From Paenarthrobacter aurescens (lineage in GTDB: Bacteria; Actinomycetota; Actinomycetes; Actinomycetales; Micrococcaceae), in assembly GCF_041549525.1 (NCBI RefSeq), contig NZ_CP157456.1, positions 3,782,001 to 3,846,000 of the forward strand: a DNA stretch of 64,000 nucleotides, given 5' to 3'. Within the stretch, counting starts at the first letter, position 1. Each line of letters begins with the position of its first letter. The position numbers were made by a program, and so were the translations under genes. Shown in pieces: positions 24,780 to 34,108 of the stretch. The notes beneath the pieces are model-generated. The model was given only the letters and a program-made list of their open reading frames with translations. It made no database searches and was not told where the DNA came from.

Positions 24780-26792
24780 GTGAGAAAACTGGCTGCGCCT
24801 GCTGCCATTGTGCTGGCTTGCACCCTGGCGTTGGGGGTGGCGGCTTCCAGCCAGATTCTTCCCTCAACACAGACCATTCCCGGCCCCACTGCCACCCCGT
24901 CGGCCAACGCCCCGTCAGCGCTCACGGCACCGACGGAAACCTCGACGGCGGAGCCGGCACCTTCCGCTCCGCTCCCCGCAGCCGGCACGGCGTCCCAGCC
25001 CACCTTTGAGCCTGCACCGGATTCGGGGACTTCGGAACCCACACCGGATGCCTCAACGAGCGAGGGCTCAAACGGCGGACCTGTCGCAGTGGATCCCGTC
25101 TTTGAAACTCCTCCGCCCCTGCCCAGCATTGGTCCATCATGGGGTCCGGATAATCCCTCAGACCCAGGTGCCAGCGGACCACCCGCAACCGAACCAAATC
25201 CACAAACCACCGCCGGCTCGGTACCGAGCGAAGCTCCGCCGAGCGCCCCGGCCGCAGGACCGGACCCGTCGGACTCCCAGGACAACACAGGCTCCTCCAC
25301 CGAACCGGCAGAGCCCACCATGCCTTCGTCTCCGGCACCAAGCGAACCCGCAGCAACCCAACCGGCACCATCCCAACCCGCACCATCCGAACCCGCAGCA
25401 AGCGAACCGGCGCCATCTGAACCCGTCACATCCCCACCACCCCCAACGGCCTCAGACCCAGCACCCGCCACGCCGTTCCCCGGAAAGACCCCCAGCGGCG
25501 ACATCAACCCGGACAACGGCGCGCTGGCTCTCCTCCCCGACAGCAATACGGCAGCGATCCTGACAGTGTTCAACGCCATCAACAGCTACCGCGCATCCCT
25601 TGGCCTGGCGCCGGTGAAGTACCACGCAACGGTGGCTAGCCTGGCCCAGGACTGGTCCAACAACATCGCAACCCGTGAGGTGATCCAGCACCGCGCCAAT
25701 TTCTGGACAGATCCCCGGGCGCTCAATCCGAACAACGGCGCGGGTGAGGTCATTGCCGTGCGTTGGGACCGGGACGCGGCGCAGCTTGTGGAGTGGTGGA
25801 AGGGCTCACCTGGCCATGACGCGCTTTTGCGTGATCCCCGGTTCAACGTCATGGGGATCGGTATTACGTACACGGACGGTAACTGGCAGACCACTCCCAA
25901 TCGCTTCACTCTCTGGGGTGTGGTGAATTTCTTCGGCTACACGTCCCTGCCCGCGGGGACCACCACCAGCCCCGGAGGAACGGTTCCACCGCCAACGGAC
26001 CCTGTGGCAGTCTGCGAGCCAGGCAGCAAGCACCAACCGCCCACCCTCAACCTGAGCGCGGCGTCGATCAGCAGCGCAGCAGATCTCGTCTCGATCGCCG
26101 GCGACGGTTCCGTGGTGGCGTACCCCTCATGGGGTGGCGGCCGGTACGGAGGCGGCAAGAGAATCGGGCTCGGGTTCACCGGTTTGAAGGATCTTTTCGT
26201 CACGGACTGGGACCGGGACGGGGTGTTTGATCTGATCTCCCAAAGGCTGGACGGTGCCCTCTTGTTGTATCCCGGTCTTCAGGGTGGGGGCTTTAAGGAT
26301 CCAGTGGCACTGGGGCAGGGTTGGGGGACGCTGAACATTGCCGTGGGCACGTGGTGCGCCAATAACCGTCTTCCGCAAATAGTTGCCATGGACGCGGGCG
26401 GAAACCTGTACCTGTACAAGAACGCAGGCCCTGCCTACATTCGTTCGCAGGCAGCGATCGGCCCGGGTTTCCCTGCGATCAGGATCAGCATGGTGGATTA
26501 CAACGCCGATGGCTTCCAGGACCTGCTCACCACGGAGGCCAACGGAACCCTCCGCCTGTACAGGGGCAGCGGTTTGGGCACGCCCAAGCAGGAATCCCGT
26601 CCGGTAGTGGGCGCGGAGTGGACGGACTACACGGGGTTGCGCGCGCTGCGTGGAGTGACGGGCGCCGATTCCACTGGCATCGCGGGACTGAACCGCAGCG
26701 GTTTTGTTGAGTATTGGGATCTCAATACCGGTCGGCTCACCACGCCGGTGACCATTGGCAACGGCTGGGGTGGGCTGAAGTTCGCCCAGTAG
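24780..26792 (+). CDS. Secreted CAP-domain protein with C-terminal FG-GAP/VCBS-like repeats
   Basis: A 670-residue exported protein. The GTG at 24780 begins a clear signal peptide ([18 protein letters not shown]); an earlier in-frame ATG at 24693 would bury it. Residues 30-245 are a Pro/Ser/Ala/Thr/Glu-rich linker with PSEPA-type repeats. Residues 255-385 are a CAP (SCP/PR-1) domain: [16 protein letters not shown], then a conserved Glu in [23 protein letters not shown] and [10 protein letters not shown]. Residues 420-670 are repeats with Asp-rich calcium loops ([18 protein letters not shown]), ending [11 protein letters not shown]. The repeat module is shared with the VanY-type protein at 27525-29045. 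Bacterial CAP proteins are extracellular, of mostly unknown activity. Confidence 0.88.
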   Translation: MRKLAAPAAIVLACTLALGVAASSQILPSTQTIPGPTATPSANAPSALTAPTETSTAEPAPSAPLPAAGTASQPTFEPAPDSGTSEPTPDASTSEGSNGGPVAVDPVFETPPPLPSIGPSWGPDNPSDPGASGPPATEPNPQTTAGSVPSEAPPSAPAAGPDPSDSQDNTGSSTEPAEPTMPSSPAPSEPAATQPAPSQPAPSEPAASEPAPSEPVTSPPPPTASDPAPATPFPGKTPSGDINPDNGALALLPDSNTAAILTVFNAINSYRASLGLAPVKYHATVASLAQDWSNNIATREVIQHRANFWTDPRALNPNNGAGEVIAVRWDRDAAQLVEWWKGSPGHDALLRDPRFNVMGIGITYTDGNWQTTPNRFTLWGVVNFFGYTSLPAGTTTSPGGTVPPPTDPVAVCEPGSKHQPPTLNLSAASISSAADLVSIAGDGSVVAYPSWGGGRYGGGKRIGLGFTGLKDLFVTDWDRDGVFDLISQRLDGALLLYPGLQGGGFKDPVALGQGWGTLNIAVGTWCANNRLPQIVAMDAGGNLYLYKNAGPAYIRSQAAIGPGFPAIRISMVDYNADGFQDLLTTEANGTLRLYRGSGLGTPKQESRPVVGAEWTDYTGLRALRGVTGADSTGIAGLNRSGFVEYWDLNTGRLTTPVTIGNGWGGLKFAQ

Positions 26793-26865
26793 GAAGCTAA
26801 GCGCGCCGCCTGACCTGAGTGTCGGCGTCGTACGCCCAACAGCGGCGACCAGCAAACGGCGGTGA

Positions 26866-27309
26866 CTAGCCTTCGGAGTGGGCTTCGATGGCCACTTTGA
26901 GCTGTTCCAGCTGCGCTACTTCGCCTTCCAGCGCTTTCTGGATGACGCCGTTCATGAGCTTCCGCAGACCCTTTGGGTGGTACTCAAGGGCGAACCGGAG
27001 GCGGGTGGTGTTGCCTTCGGTGCTGAGGTAGAAGCCCCCGGTGGGCCGTGCCGGTCCAGTCACCACGGCGTAGCGGACTTCGGCTCCGGGACGGGCGTCG
27101 GTGATCCTGAAGTCAGCAGCGACGGGGCGGCCGCCGGGGCCGGTGACCGTTTGCTGGTAGAGGGCACCTTTTTGGCCGCGAACACCGGAGCGGAGCGCGA
27201 TGCTGCGCACACCTGTCCGCCACAGCGGGTTGTTCATTCCGTCCATGAGGAATCCGTAAACGGTCATGGCGTCCCTGCTGATCACCACTTCGTTGGCTGC
27301 GAATGCCAT
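26866..27309 (-). CDS. SRPBCC-family protein
   Basis: A 147-residue protein of the START/Bet v1-like helix-grip fold, a ligand-binding family. Typical are the N-terminal FAANEVVISRDAMTVYGFLMD and the central EVRYAVVTGPARPTGGFYLS, followed by a C-terminal amphipathic helix. No catalytic function can be assigned. It stands between the two secreted repeat proteins, on the opposite strand, with GAAAGAGGTT before the ATG. Confidence 0.8.
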   Translation of the reverse strand: MAFAANEVVISRDAMTVYGFLMDGMNNPLWRTGVRSIALRSGVRGQKGALYQQTVTGPGGRPVAADFRITDARPGAEVRYAVVTGPARPTGGFYLSTEGNTTRLRFALEYHPKGLRKLMNGVIQKALEGEVAQLEQLKVAIEAHSEG

Positions 27310-27524
27310 GGGAACCTCTTTCGGCGTACGGTCGATTGTTCGTAGCCCGGTTCCCCATACGCTGCAGCTAACACCTTCAGAATAGTCAGCGGCGAGCCGC
27401 CCGCCACATATGACGGCCGAGCCTTGACCGAATGGTTATCTGCCATTTTTTCGAGTCACTGCTGACATGCGACCGCCAGCCGGGTAGAGTGCCTGCGGCT
27501 GGCTACGAGCAAATTGGGGGCGTT

Positions 27525-29045
27525 ATGCGAGAAAAAGACATGTGGGGTTCCGTGAGGAACGCACGACGGCGACGTGCAGTTTGCGCTGCGATCTTCAGTT
27601 TGGCGGTGGCTGGCGGCGTTATGGCCGGGGCTCCTGCTAAGGCGGCTCAGCTCCCTGCCACGGCGGCTCAGGCTTCCTCAACGACGGCAGCAGTTCATAC
27701 CGCTGTCCCCACCGCCGCGAATCCGCTGCCGAGCGTCGATCCTGTGGGCGACCCCGCGAATTTCTCTGTCCTGGTCAACAAGTCCCGGCCCCTGAATCCC
27801 GTGAGCTACGCGCCAGGCGATCTTGTCAACGCCCGCGGTTCCGGGCAGTACCTTCGGGCCGAGGCTGCGGCCTGGTTGAACGGCCTGTTCCAGGGTGCGG
27901 CTGATGCCGGCACGGGCGGGCTGGCGGTGGTGAGCGGCTACCGTTCCTACGCCCAGCAGCAGCAGGTTTATTCCTATTACGTCAGCATTTACGGCCAAGC
28001 CCAGGCGGACCTCATATCGGCGCGCCCGGGCCACAGCGAACATCAGACCGGATTGGCCGTGGATGTGGGCAATGCCAACGGTTCGTGCGGGCTCAGCACC
28101 TGTTTCGGGGATACGCCTGCCGGCATCTGGGTTGCCGCCAACGCGCATAAATACGGCTTCATTGTCCGCTACCCCAACGGCTACACGAACATCACCGGCT
28201 ACAGCTACGAGCCCTGGCACCTGCGTTATGTCGGCGTGGATCTTGCCACCGATATGAAACGCCGGGGCTTCCCCACCATGGAGCAGTACTTTGCTGGCAA
28301 CCCCAGCGTTTATGCCAGCATCACGTCCGGCGCGGACCTGGTGGCTGCTGACTCTTCCGGCAGGCTCCTTCGCTACCCTGCACACGGTGGTGGCGGCTAT
28401 GGCGTTCCCACGGTGATCGGCTCCAATTGGCATGGCTTGAAGCAGGCCTTCGTAGTGGACTGGGATTCTGATGGCGTCTACGACATCCTGGCTCAATGGG
28501 ACAACGGCACGTTGGGCTTGTTCACGGGCTGGCCTGGCGGAGCTTTCTCCACTCAGATCGTGGTGGGAACGGGTGACTGGGACAAGATGACCATCACCGT
28601 GGGCAAATGGTCCGCCGCGGAGCGCTTCCCAGGGGTGGTTGGCTATTTCCCGGATGGCGGGCTGCGCTACTACCCCAACACCATGGGCAGGTCGTTGATC
28701 TACCGCGTGGACATTGGAAGCGGCTGGGCTGGGATGGGCCTGACCATGGCGGATTGGAACGCTGATGGCGCCAACGACATCCTGGCCACCACAACGTCCG
28801 GGCACTTGCTGAGCTACCCCGGAAATGGCAATGGCGGTTTTGCAGGCCTGCCGCTCACTGTGGGTTCCGGTTGGGGGACCATGAAGGCGTTGGTTCCCAG
28901 CTTCGGATTGTCCGGGCCGGGAACGCGCAGCATCACTGCCCACACGGTGGACGGGTACCTCGTGGATTACGGCCTGGGAGCCGGGGCCTGGGGTGCCCAG
29001 CGCCAGGTGGGCAACGGTTGGAACGGCATGAAGCTGTTCAAATAA
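27525..29045 (+). CDS. Secreted D-alanyl-D-alanine carboxypeptidase (VanY/M15) with FG-GAP-like repeats
   Basis: A 506-residue exported protein. The ATG at 27525 follows GGGGG and starts a signal peptide ending near ANA/AKA (about residues 20-48). The peptidase M15B domain, about residues 60-245, has YRSYAQQQQVY, SEHQTGLAVDVG and YEPWHLRYVG, which supply the zinc ligands His, Asp and His and the catalytic Glu. Expected activity: trimming D-Ala or cutting peptidoglycan stem peptides at the cell surface. Residues 260-506 are the same Asp-rich repeat module as in the CAP protein (DWDSDGVYD, DWNADGAND), ending GNGWNGMKLFK. The module may hold the enzyme to the cell wall. Confidence 0.9.
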   Translation: MREKDMWGSVRNARRRRAVCAAIFSLAVAGGVMAGAPAKAAQLPATAAQASSTTAAVHTAVPTAANPLPSVDPVGDPANFSVLVNKSRPLNPVSYAPGDLVNARGSGQYLRAEAAAWLNGLFQGAADAGTGGLAVVSGYRSYAQQQQVYSYYVSIYGQAQADLISARPGHSEHQTGLAVDVGNANGSCGLSTCFGDTPAGIWVAANAHKYGFIVRYPNGYTNITGYSYEPWHLRYVGVDLATDMKRRGFPTMEQYFAGNPSVYASITSGADLVAADSSGRLLRYPAHGGGGYGVPTVIGSNWHGLKQAFVVDWDSDGVYDILAQWDNGTLGLFTGWPGGAFSTQIVVGTGDWDKMTITVGKWSAAERFPGVVGYFPDGGLRYYPNTMGRSLIYRVDIGSGWAGMGLTMADWNADGANDILATTTSGHLLSYPGNGNGGFAGLPLTVGSGWGTMKALVPSFGLSGPGTRSITAHTVDGYLVDYGLGAGAWGAQRQVGNGWNGMKLFK

Positions 29046-29134
29046 GGCCCATGGCGGCACGCGGTGCGCCGGTCATGAGGAGTCCTTGAACTGCGCTAAG
29101 CTAGGACTCGCTCGGGGGATTTTTCCCGGGCAAT

Positions 29135-29208
29135 GCGGGCGTAGCTCAATGGTAGAGCGCTAGCTTCCCAAGCTCGATACGCGGGTTCGATTCCCGTCGC
29201 CCGCTCCA
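29135..29208 (+). tRNA. tRNA-Gly (anticodon CCC)
   Basis: A complete cloverleaf: acceptor GCGGGCG with CGCCCGC, D arm GCTC/GAGC, anticodon loop TTCCCAA, T loop TTCGATT, encoded CCA end. The anticodon stem CTAGC/GCTCG has one U-C mismatch at its second pair. A terminator follows at 29212. Confidence 0.95.
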
Positions 29209-29211
29209 GGA

Positions 29212-29246
29212 AAACCCCGGATCCAACGATCCGGGGTTTCTTTTTG
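29212..29246 (+). terminator. Rho-independent terminator of tRNA-Gly
   Basis: AAACCCCGGATC (29212-29223) pairs with GATCCGGGGTTT (29228-29239) across a four-base loop and is followed by CTTTTT. Confidence 0.93.
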
Positions 29247-29352
29247 CCCCCAAACCGTCACCCATACACAGTGACTCCGGCCACTGCGGCTTCCGGGGAG
29301 GTGTATCGTCAGGAGTCAGGAGCCATCGCGGCTCCGCTCTAAGGGAGCCATC

Positions 29353-29487
29353 ATGGGCGACAAATCACCGCGCCAAACTGCATCAAAGAAATCCAGCAAA
29401 TCCATCAAGGAAAAACGCGCGGATAAGCGGGCTTCCGAGTCTTCCGCCACCGAGGCTGCCAAGCCTTCCACCGGCAACAAGAAGTGA
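29353..29487 (+). CDS. Small basic protein of unknown function
   Basis: A 44-residue, Lys/Ser-rich protein (begins MGDKSPRQTASKKSSKSIKE). AGGGAG stands before the ATG. Very similar small proteins occur widely in Arthrobacter and relatives. Its stop overlaps the GTG of the next gene (GTGA), so the two are translationally coupled. Possibly nucleic-acid binding because of charge; no domain known. Confidence 0.75.
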   Translation: MGDKSPRQTASKKSSKSIKEKRADKRASESSATEAAKPSTGNKK

Positions 29488-30641
29488 CCGTACCCACCGG
29501 CCAGCTGAGCGTTGGCGTCCTCGCTTCCTCGCTGAAGCCCAATGAGCGCCGCTTGCCGATCCACCCGCAGCATTTGGAGCGCATCGCCCCTGATGTCCGC
29601 CGGCAACTCCACTTCGAGCATGGCTATGGCGAACCCTTTGGTGTCCCGGACAGCGCCATTGAACCTTTGGTGGGCGGACTCGGGACGCGCGAGGAGTTGA
29701 TCGCCAACAGCGATGTCATCCTGCTCCCAAAGCCGCAGGCCCAGGATCTGGCCGATCTTCGCGACGGTCAAACACTGTGGGGCTGGCCGCACTGTGTGCA
29801 GGACCGGGCCATCACCCAGCTGGCCATCGATAAGAAGCTCACGCTCATCGCCTTTGAGGCCATGAATCACTGGGCGGGCGACGGCGGCTTCGGCTTGCAC
29901 GTCTTCCACAAGAACAACGAACTCGCCGGATACTGCTCCGTGCTCCATGCCTTGGCGCTTACGGGTTCCACTGGCGATTACGGCCGCCGGCTCAGCGCCG
30001 TCGTCATTGGCTTCGGTGCCACGGCCCGCGGCGCTGTTACAGCACTGAATGCCCACGGCATCCACGACGTCCAGGTCCTGACCAACCGGGGCGTCGCCGC
30101 CGTCGGGTCTCCGATCCATTCAGTACGGATTGTGCAATTCGACCATGACAGCGAGGCGCCGTTCCTCAGCGAAGTCATCACGGACAAGGGGCGGAAACCT
30201 TTGGCTCCGTTCCTGGCCGCGGCGGACATCGTGGTCAACTGCACCCTGCAGGATCCGAATGCCCCTTTGACCTATCTCCGCACTGAGGACCTGGCGGAAT
30301 TCCAGCCGGACAGCCTGATTGTGGATGTTTCCTGCGACGAGGGCATGGGCTTCGAATGGGCACGGACCACCACGTTTGACGAGCCCATGTTCCGCGTGGG
30401 CGGGCACGTCAACTACTACGCGGTGGACCACAGTCCGTCCTACCTGTGGAACTCGGCCAGTTGGGAAATCAGCGAGGCGCTGCTTCCGTTCCTGGACACC
30501 GTGGTGGCAGGACCGGACGGGTGGGATGCCAACGACACCATCACCCGCGCAATCGAAATTCGCGATGGTGTGATCCGCAATCCGGACGTCCTGGAATTCC
30601 AGGGACGTTCAGCGGAGTACCCTCACCTGCCCGCGTCCTAG
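29484..30641 (+). CDS. Alanine dehydrogenase/PNT-family protein, N5-(carboxyethyl)ornithine synthase-like
   Basis: A 385-residue protein. The N-terminal half matches the AlaDH/PNT N-domain (SLKPNERRLPIHPQHL near residue 17, FEHGYGEPFG near 43). Residues 165-270 are a Rossmann domain (SAVVIGFGATARGAVTAL). The closest described enzymes are N5-(carboxyethyl)ornithine synthases, NADPH-dependent opine-forming enzymes that join pyruvate and ornithine; substrate assignment here is uncertain. The GTG start lies in the GTGA overlap with the small basic gene. No ornithine metabolism genes are adjacent. Confidence 0.7.
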   Translation: MTVPTGQLSVGVLASSLKPNERRLPIHPQHLERIAPDVRRQLHFEHGYGEPFGVPDSAIEPLVGGLGTREELIANSDVILLPKPQAQDLADLRDGQTLWGWPHCVQDRAITQLAIDKKLTLIAFEAMNHWAGDGGFGLHVFHKNNELAGYCSVLHALALTGSTGDYGRRLSAVVIGFGATARGAVTALNAHGIHDVQVLTNRGVAAVGSPIHSVRIVQFDHDSEAPFLSEVITDKGRKPLAPFLAAADIVVNCTLQDPNAPLTYLRTEDLAEFQPDSLIVDVSCDEGMGFEWARTTTFDEPMFRVGGHVNYYAVDHSPSYLWNSASWEISEALLPFLDTVVAGPDGWDANDTITRAIEIRDGVIRNPDVLEFQGRSAEYPHLPAS

Positions 30642-30660
30642 CTCGAACGCCGCACACCAT

Positions 30661-30690
30661 GAAGCGCCCCTGGTCCACCAGGGGCGCTTC
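30661..30690. terminator. Hairpin terminator between convergent genes
   Basis: GAAGCGCCCCTGG (30661-30673) pairs with CCAGGGGCGCTTC (30678-30690). AGGTTTTC follows on the plus strand. Placed between the carboxyethylornithine synthase-like gene and the convergent MFS gene. Confidence 0.85.
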
Positions 30691-30696
30691 AGGTTT

Positions 30697-32082
30697 TCAG
30701 GCCGTTTGCGGTTCCTGCACAATTTGCAGCACCCGTCGTCGATCCCGCAGGTCCACCTTGATGTGCAGGGATGACTTCCGGGCGAGTACGACGGCGACCA
30801 CCACCGCCGCGACGGCCGGCACACCACCGGAGATCAGGACGGCCAGGTGGGGGCCGAGGTGCTCGGCCAGCCAGCCCATCATGGGTCCGCCGATTGCCTG
30901 CCCACCGATCAACACCACCAGGTAGAGGCTCATGACGCGGCCGCGGATGCTCATGTTGGAGCTGGTCTGCACCATTTGGTTGGCGGCGGTGAGGAACATG
31001 AGGCACCAGAACCCGGCGAGGACCATGGTGACGCTGAACCACACCATGGTTGGCATCAGCGAGGACACACAGAGCATCAGGCCATACAGCCCGGCAGAGG
31101 TCACCACCGAGCGCAACCGCAGTTGACGACGGCGGGTGGACGCCACTGCGCCGGTCAGCGCACCGAGCGCAACCATCGCGTTCAGCAGGCCGTAGCCTCC
31201 GGCACCGGCGTCGTACACGTGGTCCGCGAAGGCGGCCAGCAGCACGGGCAGGCTCATGGCGAAAACTGCCACGAAGCCGGCCATCAACCAGGGCCAGTAA
31301 ATGGTGGGCTTGCTGAGTGCGTAGTTGAGGCCTTCGCGGAGCATTCCCTTTTTGCGGGGAGTCGGTTGGCTCAGGTGCAGCTGGTCCTTGCGAAGAATCA
31401 GCAGCATGGCCACGGTGGAGCAGCAGGCCACGGCATTAGCGGCGAAAGCCCAGCCGGCACCTACTGCGGTGAGCAAAACACCGGCAAGCGCGGGACCTAT
31501 GAGGCCGCCGAGCTGGAAAGTGGTGGAGTTCACGCTGATGGCATTCCGCAGGTACTTGGGGCCTACGAGCTCGTTGACGAACACTTGCCGGGCCGGCTGG
31601 TCCAGGACCGTCACGAAGCCCAGGACCAAGGCAATAACGTAAACGTGCCAGACCTCCACACGCTGGCTCAGCGAGAGCACCGCGAGCAGGGCAGCGAGTA
31701 CGGCCGCCGCCGACTGGCAGATGATGAGGATCTTTCGCTTGGCGAAGCGGTCGGCAATCATGCCGCCCCATGGGCCGAGGAAAAGTGACGGCATGAACTG
31801 CAATGCCACGGTAATGCCGACGGCGGTGACGGAACCGGACAGCTGCAGCACCATCCAGTCCTGGGCGATGCGCTGCATCCAGATAGCGATCACGGCAATG
31901 AAGTGGCCAATCGCGAAGATCCGGAAGTTGGGAACCTTCAAGGAGATGAAGGTATGCCGCCAGGGCAGCTTTTCGCTCACGACGGCGAGTGGCTGGGTGA
32001 CGGTGTCCGCGGGCGGAGGTGCGGACAGGGAATCGATGACGGGCTGGCTGACGTTTGCCGCTGAAGGCGGTGGGGGTGCCAA
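30697..32082 (-). CDS. MFS efflux transporter (MFS_3/enterobactin-exporter type)
   Basis: A 461-residue protein with about 12 membrane segments after a 40-residue Pro-rich N-terminus. The signature GPWGGMIADRFAKRKILIIC lies near residue 107 and FVTVLDQPARQVFVNELVG near 160; both are typical of MFS_3 exporters. The start is TTG 32082, supported by GAGGA five bases upstream. The substrate is unknown. It is divergent from a LysR regulator, which is the obvious candidate for its control. Confidence 0.87.
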   Translation of the reverse strand: MAPPPPSAANVSQPVIDSLSAPPPADTVTQPLAVVSEKLPWRHTFISLKVPNFRIFAIGHFIAVIAIWMQRIAQDWMVLQLSGSVTAVGITVALQFMPSLFLGPWGGMIADRFAKRKILIICQSAAAVLAALLAVLSLSQRVEVWHVYVIALVLGFVTVLDQPARQVFVNELVGPKYLRNAISVNSTTFQLGGLIGPALAGVLLTAVGAGWAFAANAVACCSTVAMLLILRKDQLHLSQPTPRKKGMLREGLNYALSKPTIYWPWLMAGFVAVFAMSLPVLLAAFADHVYDAGAGGYGLLNAMVALGALTGAVASTRRRQLRLRSVVTSAGLYGLMLCVSSLMPTMVWFSVTMVLAGFWCLMFLTAANQMVQTSSNMSIRGRVMSLYLVVLIGGQAIGGPMMGWLAEHLGPHLAVLISGGVPAVAAVVVAVVLARKSSLHIKVDLRDRRRVLQIVQEPQTA

Positions 32083-32174
32083 AAGTAGTCCTCGGATGGA
32101 GAGTTTCGGTGGGATGCGTTTAACGCTAGGGTTGCGAGCATCAATTATGGAAGCGTATTGCGCCTATAACTAGC

Positions 32175-32189
32175 ATTGCGGAACGCAAT
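32175..32189. promoter_or_regulatory. Palindromic operator candidate between LysR and MFS genes
   Basis: ATTGCGGAACGCAAT is a perfect 6-3-6 inverted repeat; an extra half site ATTGCG lies at 32157-32162. LysR-type regulators usually bind such interrupted dyads in the gap to a divergent target. Confidence 0.55.
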
Positions 32190-32260
32190 GGCCCACTTGC
32201 GGCCCCGGGAAAAGGCGCAGTACTCCGGCCCGGCGCTGACCTGCGCTTTAGGAGTTCCGC

Positions 32261-33115
32261 GTGTTCGAACCTGTCCAGCTCCGCTCCTTTTTAGCTGTTG
32301 CTGAAACACTGAGTTTCACCAAAGCCGCCGAGCGCCTTGGGCTCGCGCAACCCACCGTCAGCCAGCATGTCCGCAAACTTGAGGCCTCGGCCAAAAGGGT
32401 GCTGGTTGCACGTGATACGCGCGAAGTCCGGCTTACGGACAACGGCGATGCCATGGCCGGTTTTGCCCGCAACATCCTTGCCGCCCACGACTCCGCCGCC
32501 CGCTACTTTTCCGGATCGGCCATGCGCGGGCGACTCCGCTTCGGAACCGCCGACGACCTCGCTATCACCGGCCTCCCCCGCATCCTCCGCGAGTTCCGTC
32601 AGCTATACCCGCAGATCAACCTGGAACTCACCGTCAGCCAAAGCGACCAGCTCTACAAACGACTCAACGCCGGTCAACTGGACCTGGTGTTCGTCAAATG
32701 GGTGGCCGGTGCCAAGGAGGGCACGGTGGTCCGGCATGACAACTTCGCGTGGGTGGGCGTGGAGCAGACCGTACTGGAACCCGGAGCGCCGGTCCCCCTC
32801 ATCGCGTACCCGGCACCCAGCCTGAGCCGGAAACTGGCTATCGACGCTTTGGAGGCCGAGGGCCGGACCTGGCGGATCACGTGCAGCACCAAGCAGATCA
32901 GCGGAGTGCTCGCCGCCGTGCGGGCAGGCATCGGAGTGGCCGTCATGCCCGCTTCGCTGGTTCCGGAGGACCTGAAGGTAATCACCCAGAGGTTTGGTCT
33001 GCCGCCGGTGGGCGATGTTGATTTCACGCTGATCCGCAACCCGCTGGCCAACGCTGAAGTGATCGACGCCCTGACCCAAGCCATCATGGGCAGAACGTTG
33101 AGCAAGACGAACTAG
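32261..33115 (+). CDS. LysR-family transcriptional regulator
   Basis: A 284-residue regulator. The HTH is at residues 1-60 (LRSFLAVAETLSFTKAAERL, then GLAQPTVSQHVRKLE) and the effector-binding domain at about 85-284. The GTG start follows AGGAG. It is divergent from the MFS exporter gene and probably controls it in response to an unknown ligand. The end overlaps the end of the converging epimerase-like gene by four bases. Confidence 0.9.
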   Translation: MFEPVQLRSFLAVAETLSFTKAAERLGLAQPTVSQHVRKLEASAKRVLVARDTREVRLTDNGDAMAGFARNILAAHDSAARYFSGSAMRGRLRFGTADDLAITGLPRILREFRQLYPQINLELTVSQSDQLYKRLNAGQLDLVFVKWVAGAKEGTVVRHDNFAWVGVEQTVLEPGAPVPLIAYPAPSLSRKLAIDALEAEGRTWRITCSTKQISGVLAAVRAGIGVAVMPASLVPEDLKVITQRFGLPPVGDVDFTLIRNPLANAEVIDALTQAIMGRTLSKTN

Positions 33116-34041
33116 TGCGCTTGGCCCGGCTTCGCGCCGCGGCGTCGCCCTGACCACCAGCGGACCAGCCGGAGGTCATTGAGCCCGAAACGCCCCTCGG
33201 GAAGTGCCGCCCTGATCCGGTGGTCATCAAAAGGCAGCACGGGACGCAGCTCCTCGGGAAGCCCGGGCGCATAAGGGACGGGCTCACTGACTCCTTCGGC
33301 GAGCATTTGAGCTTGCGCTTTCGCCACCAGTGGCACCACCATAATCCACTCCGTTAGCTGGGCGAGCACCCGGATTGCCCACACCGGCGCGCGAAAGTAA
33401 ACAGGATTCCCGCCCGCAAGCCGTGCGATCCTGCGTACAGCGGCTCCCAGCTCAAGTTCCTCGGCTCCAAGGACAGCAACAGTCGAGCCGGGAATCCGTC
33501 CCTCAATGGCGGCCACCAACACGTTGACGGCTTCTTCCACCGGCACCGGACGCACTGTCCGTTCGCGACAACCTACTGTCGCGAAGATGGGAAACGTGCG
33601 CACCGCACGGGTCACATGGTCCACCATGTGATCCCCCGGCCCGTAGATCATCCCCGCTTTGAGTATGGTGTGCTCCATGCCGGACTGCCGCACAAGCTCT
33701 TCGGCGGCCCATTTGGTCTCATGGTAGGGCGAACCACAGTCAGGCCGGGCCCGGAGGAAGCTCAGCATGACAATCCGCTGCACTCCTGCCCGCTGTGCCG
33801 CCTCAATGACGGCCCGGGTGCCATCGACGTGGACACGGTTGAAAGTCTGCTTGCCGATCTCCCGATTGATCCCGGCGCAATGAACCACAACCTCGCAGCC
33901 GTCAAAGGCAGCTGCCAAGGCATTCACGTCGTCGATCTCCACGCCCGTCCGCCGGGAGATGACCACTGTGTCCGGGTTGCCGAGTCGTTCTGCCAGGTGA
34001 CGTCCCACAAAACCGGTCCCGCCTGTAATGGCTACACGCAT
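33112..34041 (-). CDS. NAD(P)-binding protein of the atypical short-chain dehydrogenase group (NDUFA9-like)
   Basis: A 309-residue protein with an N-terminal Rossmann motif ITGGTGFVGRHLAERLG and later VVHCAGINREIG, SFLRARPDCGSPYHETKWAAEE and KAGMIYGPGDHM. This is the complex I NDUFA9-like/epimerase group; the catalytic Tyr-x-x-x-Lys (YHETK) is present. The substrate is unknown. It is divergent from the ArsR-type regulator with 67 bp between starts, so the operator there may control both. GGAGCAAG precedes the ATG. Confidence 0.8.
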   Translation of the reverse strand: MRVAITGGTGFVGRHLAERLGNPDTVVISRRTGVEIDDVNALAAAFDGCEVVVHCAGINREIGKQTFNRVHVDGTRAVIEAAQRAGVQRIVMLSFLRARPDCGSPYHETKWAAEELVRQSGMEHTILKAGMIYGPGDHMVDHVTRAVRTFPIFATVGCRERTVRPVPVEEAVNVLVAAIEGRIPGSTVAVLGAEELELGAAVRRIARLAGGNPVYFRAPVWAIRVLAQLTEWIMVVPLVAKAQAQMLAEGVSEPVPYAPGLPEELRPVLPFDDHRIRAALPEGRFGLNDLRLVRWWSGRRRGAKPGQAH

Positions 34042-34080
34042 TATCTTGCTCCTTCGCTTATTAGCAATGAAGCTAAACCG

Positions 34081-34106
34081 TATATTGCAATTGTGCTATA
34101 TTGCAA
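34081..34106. promoter_or_regulatory. Promoter -10 and operator repeats before the ArsR-type gene
   Basis: TATATTGCAA occurs twice (34081-34090 and 34097-34106), 16 bp apart. The second copy contains a -10 hexamer TATATT that ends six bases before the start codon. Repressor binding here would block the ArsR-type gene and possibly the divergent dehydrogenase-like gene. Confidence 0.6.
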
Positions 34107-34108
34107 AC

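Noticed and set aside
24671..25582. Long N-terminal extension of dcd
   Set aside because: It is antisense to the linker of the CAP-domain protein; dCTP deaminases are about 190 residues and start at the chosen position.
27678..29060. Minus-strand frame of 460 codons
   Set aside because: Antisense to the VanY-type peptidase, which has full zinc-site motifs and a signal peptide.
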